Positions 57,001-64,000 of a stretch of 64,000 bases of DNA are shown piece after piece. Source of the stretch: Semisulcospira habei (taxonomy: Eukaryota; Mollusca; Gastropoda; Semisulcospiridae); assembly GCA_036245525.1 (NCBI GenBank), contig BTPG01000005.1, positions 210,329,503 to 210,393,502 on the forward strand, in the 5' to 3' direction. Each line of letters starts with the position of its first letter. Position 1 is the stretch's first letter. The translations under genes and the position numbers were made by a program. Under the pieces are notes generated by a model. The model saw only the letters and a list, made by a program, of their open reading frames with translations. It was not told the origin of the DNA and did no database searches.

Positions 57001-58049
57001 TACTAGGTGGCGTGGCTTGTGATGCGCGCGCTCGGTGAGGTCTATTAGCTGGGCTGGTCGGATCAATCCAATGTAATTATCTTTAATTGTTTTGATAATT
57101 TGTACAATGCCCAGCAATAAAAGACATTCGTTCCTACAGCGGTGCCGAGTACCTTTGCTTACTGGGTACACATATAAACTGGTTATGCAAGCCAAAGTAG
57201 AAGCAGCCGGCGGCGCCTTTGTGGCAACGGTTACAGAAAGTTACATGACATGGAATTCAATATCAATCTAGCCAAGCTTTGTTTGCGCTGTTATTGCCCC
57301 TGAAGCAGACAGAAACGCGTCACCAGCAGAGGAATCCAAGAAATTCATATAGCCGCGCATGACTGGTACTGGAAAACGTTTGTATCTAGAATCAACGGTG
57401 CCGCGCCGTCTCGAGTAAAAAAACAAACAAACAAACAAACAAACAAACAAAAAAAAACCAACAAGAAGGTTAGGTGCAGAAAAAGGACAGTGAAGGGTGT
57501 GCAAGAGTGTGTGTATGGGTGGGGGGGGGGGATAGGTGGGGGGTTGGGGGGGGGGGTCTATCGGGGTGTCTTGGAGCACGGGTGAGGACCGTTCCACTTT
57601 TGTCCCAACAATCAAACTACGAGGGTGGAGGGCCGTTCCACCGTTGGTATGAAAAATTAAACGACAGAGGTAGAGAGAGGCTTGCCGTGGTCACTGGGCC
57701 ATTGGAGGTAAGTTTCAATCAAGACAAAAGAAGGCTGGCTAGATAGCAGCAAGGGAGGAGGGGGAACATCAGAGTTCTCCTCACCACCCCCCCCCCCCCA
57801 CCCCATCACCCCACTCCCCCATCCTTCCTGCTGGGTTCAGCTCTGATGCTGACAGAACATGCAGGAACTCACGAAATTGATTTGGTATTCAGAATGCAGA
57901 TATCTGGTATGCAGAAAGGACGTGCACTTCTCCAAGACGTGTATAATTATGTGTACCGGTAGCGCCGCGAGCAACAGTGTAACCACGTAACAACACGCAC
58001 ATAATACCTATCTCCTTTTGTGACGTACACATGTGCTTTGGCTGTCTTT
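57001..58049. other. no gene seen; low-complexity tracts
   Basis: (AAAC)n at about 57418-57450, G-runs at 57520-57560, C-runs at 57785-57800. No conserved coding motif. Confidence 0.45.
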
Positions 58050-58549
58050 NNNNNNNNNNNNNNNNNNNNNNNNNNNNNNNNNNNNNNNNNNNNNNNNNNN
58101 NNNNNNNNNNNNNNNNNNNNNNNNNNNNNNNNNNNNNNNNNNNNNNNNNNNNNNNNNNNNNNNNNNNNNNNNNNNNNNNNNNNNNNNNNNNNNNNNNNNN
58201 NNNNNNNNNNNNNNNNNNNNNNNNNNNNNNNNNNNNNNNNNNNNNNNNNNNNNNNNNNNNNNNNNNNNNNNNNNNNNNNNNNNNNNNNNNNNNNNNNNNN
58301 NNNNNNNNNNNNNNNNNNNNNNNNNNNNNNNNNNNNNNNNNNNNNNNNNNNNNNNNNNNNNNNNNNNNNNNNNNNNNNNNNNNNNNNNNNNNNNNNNNNN
58401 NNNNNNNNNNNNNNNNNNNNNNNNNNNNNNNNNNNNNNNNNNNNNNNNNNNNNNNNNNNNNNNNNNNNNNNNNNNNNNNNNNNNNNNNNNNNNNNNNNNN
58501 NNNNNNNNNNNNNNNNNNNNNNNNNNNNNNNNNNNNNNNNNNNNNNNNN
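58050..58549. other. assembly gap, 500 N
   Basis: Exactly 500 N, a conventional placeholder, so the real distance is unknown. Frames crossing it are meaningless. Confidence 0.99.
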
Positions 58550-59181
58550 GACTGTGCCAGCCGCTGCCATATTGCCAGTGTGTCCGTCCATTTGGCACAG
58601 TGGTCTTCGTCCTCTCTGGTTGAACCACGGCAAAAGGGTTGACACTGCCGATCTTAAACCCAGATAATGACATCCTCTATCTGAGCATAAAGATGGGGTC
58701 GAGCTCCTCGAGCAAGAGGTATAAATTGTCATCAGCCCGTGCGGTAGCAGGGGCTGATGAGAATCTATGTCTCTTGCAAAGAGAAGAAATTGGCTGAGGG
58801 ATCGTTGAGCTGAAGACGCTGGTGAATATCTATGCCCTTTGTAGAAAGTAGAGACCGGCTGAGGGACTTTTACGGTGGAGGTCCAATTTCTCTGGGGATG
58901 TAGACCGCCGGCTGGTGAATGTATGACCACCAACAGCAATAATGACGCGAGAAATACAATCTAAACGTCGCCGAGGGAAAGAGGAGTGCGTTACCCCACC
59001 ACATGACAGGAAACCCGCAGTCTTGGCTGCCTTGTTTGGTACGAAGCACGTGATCGGAATTGGTCAGAAACGAAATGGTCAGAGTCGGGACTGTTTTCTT
59101 AACGTTCCCTGGTCACAATGAGGCCGTGGAAAAGATAACGCAGGTCTACGTTTGTCACAGACTCAAAGTCCACGTGGGAAA
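58550..59181. other. family-1 hairpins and unassigned sequence
   Basis: A hairpin at 58712-58777 (AGCAAGAGGTATAAATTGTC arm, GGGGCTGATGAGAATC partner) and a half copy at about 58812-58845; otherwise nothing recognised. Confidence 0.7.
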
Positions 59182-59250
59182 ACTGAGTAGCTCAGGTGGC
59201 AGGGTGTTCAAATTGTAATGGATTCCAATCAAACTGGGGTAAAAAATTTG
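59182..59250 (+). mobile_element. decayed tRNA-derived SINE head
   Basis: GAGTAGCTCAGGTGGCAGGG resembles an A box and ATTCCAATCAAACTGGGG a decayed B box, followed by the shared AGATCCTTTTCG segment. Confidence 0.5.
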
Positions 59251-59315
59251 TTAGATCCTTTTCGTTCAGCTGTAAACGTTCAGATGTTTTCCAAGTTTCC
59301 GCGACTTACCTACGG

Positions 59316-59378
59316 AAGACACTGATCTCCTCGTGAGCTCCTGCACCGGCAGGAGATCATGCGAATCTATGCATATGT
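59316..59378. repeat. family-1 hairpin, diverged
   Basis: CTGATCTCCTCGTGAGCTCC arm and GGAGATCATGCGAATCTATG partner. A C-run and A-run follow at 59410-59465. Confidence 0.7.
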
Positions 59379-59590
59379 CAGATGGATGGGGTTTCAATGA
59401 GGATCACTACCCCGCCCCCCCCCCACCCTCCCCCCCCAAAAAAAAAAAAAAAAAAAAAAAAAAAGAAAAACAAAATGCACTTAATATTAACGTCCCAGAG
59501 TGAACCGTATGATTGAGCCATCCGGCCCTACAGCCAATCCTTCAGCACACGGCACCCCGCTGTACGAATCACCTAGATCATCTGGAGCCC

Positions 59591-59686
59591 ATTACCCTAT
59601 CGCTGTTGGTAGCATTTGTTGTCGCGATGATTCATGAAGGAATCATCGCGACAAAAAACGCTACCGATAGCCAAAGGCTTACAGAT
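59591..59686. repeat. family-4 palindromic element
   Basis: Arms with GTTGTCGCGATGATTC and GAATCATCGCGACAAA around TGAAG; outer TATCGCTGTTGGTAGC pairs with GCTACCGATAG. Confidence 0.82.
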
Positions 59687-60041
59687 GTGCCAAGGTAAGT
59701 TTAACAAGCTTTCAGAGCACTCCTTCCCTCCCCCCCCACCCCTGTGAACTACTCGCATAAAAAAGACACCACCGCCTAACGGACATTGTTGCGAGTTTTG
59801 CGCCCAGCTGTGCAGGTCAAGATGAATTACCATGAAGCATAGCGAGAGGCATGCTGGATTTGTCCGTGACAACAGGAAATAACTTACATTATTTTAACAA
59901 GCTTCCATGCGGCTCCACGGTAATCTGAAAGGCCAAATGATAACATTTACGTGCCAGTCGCAACTGATGTTTCTGGGGTAATTGCAAAGTCAACGTCAGA
60001 AACGATTCTCCTTCCAAGTAACACCAATACAAAATAGAGAC
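59687..60041. other. no gene seen
   Basis: No supported feature. Confidence 0.4.
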
Positions 60042-60109
60042 AGCAAGAGACATAGAACCGCATGAGCCGTCGCGACTGCGGGGGCTCATGAGGTTCTATG
60101 ACTCTTGCA
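60042..60109. repeat. family-1 hairpin
   Basis: AGCAAGAGACATAGAACCGC arm; GGGGCTCATGAGGTTCTATG partner. The compensating A-C-C / G-G-T pair changes (ATAGAACC with GGTTCTAT) keep base pairing, unlike random mutation. Confidence 0.88.
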
Positions 60110-60619
60110 CTTGGGTGGTGCTCAGATTTTCTTGCATGTGAAGGAGTAAAAATGACATTCCATAAAATAAACACTTACCGCACCCTAAACCATTACGATA
60201 AATTACGATATTTCAGAACACAATAAGAAAGGCACGTTTTGTCTGGGAACATGCTGGGAGACGTGAGTTTCAACTCAGAGCGGTCATCTCGCGAGCGAAA
60301 AAGATGGAAAAAAAAAAAAAGAAAAAGAAAAAAAGAACTCATAACTTTGAAGATGTTACTGACAAAACTTCAAGCGTTCCGGTGCAGCATCAACTGAGGA
60401 CATATATCGACTGCCGTCGCTCGAGAGTAACTGATGTGTGATTAACCTGGCACCGCGGTTGCCAAATAAGGCACTACCCGTGAGCCGAAGTGGTATTCTC
60501 TTGCTATCTTTGGTGCATATACACTGGTTCAAAAGGGCTGGAAGAAAATTCCACGGGAAAGAGACAGGCTTGTTCAATAGTATGTCCCTTGAAAGTTCCT
60601 GATAGTCAGAGTGGCACAG
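60110..60619. other. no gene seen
   Basis: An A-rich run at 60308-60335; short frames only. Confidence 0.4.
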
Positions 60620-60745
60620 TGGTGGTGCGCCTAAACTGATCAGTGTTCAGCTTTTATTCCGTAGATTATAGATGTCCCTGTCCCGCATAGGCCATAGGGC
60701 CGTCACTCCGACGCCGTGGACGTTAAACCCCGAACAAATATTTAA
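60620..60745 (+). mobile_element. possible SINE fragment
   Basis: The end GTGGACGTTAAACCCCGAAC resembles conserved 3' domains of some invertebrate SINEs; a weak A-box-like GTGGCACAGTGGTGG lies upstream, but no B box is evident. Confidence 0.3.
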
Positions 60746-61079
60746 GAAAAAAATATCCTGGTCATTGTCCCCAAATCCCATACTGTTCCTTGACGTAGAT
60801 CACCAGACGTTGCCAGAACGCGAGGCTGTTATGGGTGCTGCGCGGTGTTCGACCTTCCGGCAGATCCGACCGATTGCTGGTCTGGGCCTCGAGGGCCGTA
60901 AGGCTCAAAGTCACATACCAGTACACCATTGACTCCGTGCGCGATAGACAGGCAGGACATATATCGCCGACCTCTGTCCCTGTAGGCCTAAACAATCGTC
61001 TGTTGCTGCCCCACTGCGTTTCGGTTGCACAACGGCTAACACTTTAGATATGGCACTGTACGCAGAAACACGCTTCTCT
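60746..61079. other. no gene seen
   Basis: Short frames on both strands without recognisable domains. Confidence 0.35.
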
Positions 61080-61205
61080 CTAACCCGTTCACAAGTCCCA
61101 AGTGATCTCCTTCACTTCCGGAAGTAGGGCTATTTATCTGCAAGATGCAATGATCCTCATGAGTCCCCGCATTCGCGGGGACTCATGAGGATCATTGTAT
61201 CTTGC
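61080..61205. repeat. family-1 element, left end and perfect hairpin
   Basis: TAACCCGTTCACAAGTCC at the left, hairpin 61138-61205 with CAATGATCCTCATGAGTCCC and a fully complementary arm, including compensated changes compared with the family consensus. Confidence 0.85.
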
Positions 61206-61530
61206 TGACTTCATGCCTCTGGGCGTGCTTTGTTCAGAACGTTCATATCCCCCATTCCGGGCGGGTCCTTGGGTTGTCGTTCTAAGACGGCCACACCAGA
61301 AAGACTTAGTCACGCTGAGCGACACAACATACATGCGACTCGAGATGATCCTTGACAACACAGGGTAGACTGGACAAGTCGATGTCCTAGTCGAAAACAA
61401 GAAGACATTAGCATCTGCACAGCTACAGTTATTGTATTTCCGTTCATACGCATATGATAAAAATCACTGGTTGTTTTTATAATTTAACAGTGAAATTTGG
61501 GTCTACGTATGACATCTGCTCTTCTTTTAG
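61206..61530. other. no gene seen
   Basis: No supported feature. Confidence 0.4.
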
Positions 61531-61590
61531 TTAACCTTTTGGGAGTCGGTAGCGATTTTTTATCGCGGTGATTCGCGACAAAACCCGTTT
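61531..61590. repeat. family-4 element, decayed
   Basis: TTAACCTTTTGGGAGTCGGT with TTTTATCGCGGTGATTC and a short complementary CGCGACAAAA; the right end is lost. Confidence 0.6.
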
Positions 61591-62348
61591 CCAGCAGTGA
61601 AAAGATTGATTTATACGAACGATGCATGTACCGGACAAAGTAAACAGAGAGGACGACGATTTAGCAGCTGCTGTCCAGATCGAAATGTAAAGAAAGCTGA
61701 AAAGAAAAGGGGAGACTGTAAAGAAAGCTGTTTTTGGGAGGAAACTGCACGTGATGTGTTTTTACATACACGAGAAATAGCGTGCAGGGAGACATAAAAA
61801 CACGGACAATAATGGAGACGGGGTGTTGACCCGCAGGCTGGAAAAAGGAAACTTCGATTTTGGCAACCTGGCCTTTACACACTCCACAGCGAAGCACAGT
61901 GTGTCTTGAGGCACTGCCCGCGAATTGTAATGGTTGACGCATCTCCACAGCTGGTAAATACGTGTAAGCGTTCCAGGGGCGGATCTGAGGGGGGGGAGGG
62001 TTAAAGTGGTTCCAGATCCCCCCCCTACCCCCCCCCCCCTCCGACCACCCGACTCAAGATTTGTTTTAAAATAAAGCTATATGCAAAGTTTCTTTTTTTG
62101 GGTCTTTGGACTCCCCTCTCTCCCCCCTCCCCCCCCCCCCCCCCCCCCCACCCCCCGCTGTTTGATATTTTCGCGAATGGTGAGAGTCTTAACACAAACA
62201 CGCAGTGTCCCCCCCCCCCACCTTCCCTCTCCCTCTCACCCCCTCCCCATCCCCAATCAACCCATCTCCTGCTGCAGGGCCCCGGGGCTGAACGGGTTAA
62301 TACGAACTGGCGGGGCCGTTTTACTACATCGCAGCGGCATGCGTCCTC
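61591..62348. other. no gene seen; C-rich low complexity
   Basis: C-runs at about 62015-62045, 62120-62150 and 62208-62218. ORFs here follow from composition. GAACGGGTTAA at 62288-62302 may be the end of another TTAA element. Confidence 0.45.
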
Positions 62349-62510
62349 GTAGCAGTCGCACTGTTAATACTTTTAACTCATTCGCTGCCAATAGCAGTCG
62401 CACTGTTAATACTTTTAACTCATTCGCTGCCAATAGCAGTCGCGCTGTTAATACTTTTAACTCATTCGCTGCCAATAGCAGTCGCACTGTTAATACTACT
62501 AACTCATTTG
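62349..62510. repeat. 42-bp minisatellite containing TTAACTCATTCGCTGCC, four units
   Basis: Each unit holds AGCAGTCGCACTGTTAATAC and TTTTAACTCATTCGCTGCC; the second part is the terminal sequence of family-3 elements. Confidence 0.9.
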
Positions 62511-62588
62511 CTGCGGTTTTGAGATCATCGTAAATTCAAAGTAAAAAATCCCCAGACATCAAAGAAATATGGCCACAATATGATTTCA

Positions 62589-62654
62589 GCAAGAGGCACA
62601 GGTCCTCATGAGCCCCCGCGACGGCGGAGGCTCAAGAGGATCTAAATTTCTTGC
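62589..62654. repeat. family-1 hairpin
   Basis: AGCAAGAGGCACAGGTCCTC arm with a partly decayed partner (GGCTCAAGAGGATCTAAATT). Confidence 0.82.
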
Positions 62655-62817
62655 AGTGGGCTGCTATTTAATTTTTTCTCTGTAGTGAATGTGTACTAAA
62701 GCCGTGAATGTCAAATAGGCAACGCTTTTTAAGCCAAGCGGCAGCAGCGGCTCAGGAGCATACCAGACGGACCGCGCTGGTGAAATCCACAGAATGCTCG
62801 AAGTCCGTGCACTTGTT

Positions 62818-62897
62818 TTAACTCATTCGCGGCCAGCCGCATCCGGATGCGCGGCTTATGCCGTGCATCCGGATGCGGCTGGCCGCGAATGAGTTAA
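62818..62897. mobile_element. family-3 element: 80-bp perfect palindrome with TTAA ends
   Basis: Arms of 33 bases with no mismatch (62818-62850 and 62865-62897) start and end with TTAA; arm core CTCATTCGCGGCCAGCCGC then ATCCGGATGC. The 14-base centre is GCGGCTTATGCCGT. It is the shortest and most perfect TTAA element here. Confidence 0.9.
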
Positions 62898-62942
62898 CCT
62901 ACTTCTGATTTAGGGATAATCTCTATCAGCTCAGGTAAAGCA

Positions 62943-63542
62943 TGTTCTTAATTAAACGAACTTTAGTTCGCGAACTCTGACGAACTACAGTTCACAATCT
63001 CGGACGAACCAGGTTGGTTCTTAATTAAACGATCTAAAGATACGGCGAACCTAGTTCGAAGTAGTTCACGAACCTCGGCAAACAATAGTTCGCTGTCGGA
63101 AAAGGTTAGCTCAACGTGTTGAGCAAACAAAGGCGAACTCTTTTTTTCTGATTGGTCAAAACTGTTACTCTCTCCTGCGTTGGAGATAAGAAGACATTCA
63201 CCGATACAAACAAATATATTTCACTCTTGCGAAGAACAAGACCTATTTTTATTGATTTGTAGGAGGCGCATCGCTGTTTGTGGGGTCGCTACTGCAAGGA
63301 GTACAAAAACAAACATCACATCATTCAAATCGCGAAGCGGCATAGCGGCAGCCATTTTGAACACCTTCGCAGACAGTAAGTACGCCGAATCAAGCACTTC
63401 AGTTAAGAAAGAGAACCATGGGAAACCTGATTTGCTGAAGTTCGCCTAGGTTCGTTCAACCTCAATCAAGAAACAAACCAAAAGATCGCCGATCTTCTCC
63501 GATCTAGGTTTGCCGATCAAAAGTCCGTCCAATTAAGAACAG
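62943..63542. mobile_element. 600-bp TIR element
   Basis: Left TGTTCTTAATTAAACGAAC and, in reverse complement, right TGTTCTTAATTGGACGGAC; similarity extends about 28 bases. An internal GTTCTTAATTAAACGATC copy lies at about 63016. Multiple GAACTA/TAGTTC motifs near the left end. No transposase frame. Confidence 0.5.
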
Positions 63543-63962
63543 CTCTAAAAGAGATGAGTCATTGCTGAGCAGGAACTGAGCGGTAACTGTAGGGTGCTCA
63601 CATTTCTATGCAACAAGTACACTCATGCAGCTTTTGCGTCTGTCATCAGATTTCTTTTTTTCAACCTGCGAAAGATCCACCAACCAACACTTCAGCCCCG
63701 TAGGACTAGCAAACTCGACTTTTCTTTTCAATTGGCATGTTGTACTAACGTAAATCTAAAAAAAGAAGTGTACAATACTTATGGAGTTGGCGCGTGAGAT
63801 CCTCTAAAGTCTTTACTGGCGAAATGCTTTCACAAGATTGGCATCATCAAACAAGGGCGGTAATTTCGCAGGTTTATGTTCAGCCGTCTGCACAGTCGTC
63901 AACAGATGATGAGTCGCTCACTTTGAGGGAGTATTTGTGTTGGCATTTCAGTCTTTTCAGCA
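63543..63962. other. no gene seen
   Basis: Short frames only. Confidence 0.4.
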
Positions 63963-64000
63963 GAAAAGCCTGGATTCTCATGAGCCCCTGCAACTGCATG
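63963..64000. repeat. family-1 hairpin, cut by the window end
   Basis: CTGGATTCTCATGAGCCCC and CTGCAACTGCA; the second arm lies outside the window. Confidence 0.8.

Noticed and set aside
58755..58763. CTGATGA in a family-1 hairpin as a further hammerhead
   Set aside because: No stem II or GAAA follows; it is a variant of the CTCATGA arm.
57947..58939. ORFs spanning the run of N
   Set aside because: They consist mainly of undetermined residues across an assembly gap.

Overview
The window is eukaryotic, non-coding-rich genomic DNA from an animal, most likely a lophotrochozoan and plausibly a gastropod mollusc (inference). The grounds are spliced exons of a voltage-gated sodium-channel-like gene, several non-LTR retrotransposon clades with simple-repeat 3' tails, tRNA-derived SINEs, Tc1/mariner remnants and many microsatellites. 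One run of exactly 500 N (58050-58549) marks an assembly gap. Nothing suggests a prokaryotic or viral replicon.

Genes. The only gene recognised with confidence is the 5' end of a voltage-gated sodium channel alpha subunit on the + strand. Exon 1 (45962-46396, ATG start) and exon 2 (52642-52856) join in phase across a 6.2-kb intron and encode the cytoplasmic N-terminus and segment S1 of domain I. No further exon is visible before the window ends. A perfect AGGTCA-N3-TGACCT palindrome lies 54 bp upstream of the ATG. A few exon-like pieces of unknown identity lie at 2.4-7.8 kb.

Layout. 0-1 kb: RTE-type LINE tail and a SINE with target-site duplication (TSD). 2-8 kb: possible exons, LINE 3' ends, microsatellites. 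8-9.6 kb: a dispersed 560-bp repeat and a rearranged hammerhead-bearing element. 11.4-14.1 kb: AT-rich satellite with 343-bp monomers in an A-B dimer pattern. 14.1-17.5 kb: 300-bp direct repeats flanking a Pro-rich ORF. 20-24 kb: tandem repeats. 25.1-27.9 kb: a LINE with an intact 602-codon RT frame. 30.8-32.7 kb: a hairpin element with 36 copies of a 48-bp unit. 33.9-44.4 kb: four fragments of one LINE family, a transposase remnant, and a 34-bp minisatellite invaded by LINEs and a hammerhead dimer. 46-53 kb: the sodium-channel gene with a LINE, a hammerhead trimer, a decayed Tc1 transposase and hairpin elements in its intron. 53-64 kb: hairpin elements, another RTE LINE, the gap and more hairpins.

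Two systems stand out. First, retrozyme-like elements: about 525-548-bp units in dimeric or trimeric insertions with 13-bp TSDs, carrying type I hammerhead ribozymes (CUGANGA core, GGUC/GACC stem II, GAAA, GUC cleavage site) whose stem III is a loopless palindrome. Five ribozyme copies are present. Second, at least four families of short TTAA-bounded palindromic elements, interpreted as piggyBac-type MITEs. Their hairpins repeatedly sit next to newly expanded minisatellites; two separate copies of one family expanded a 48-bp unit from the same internal segment.
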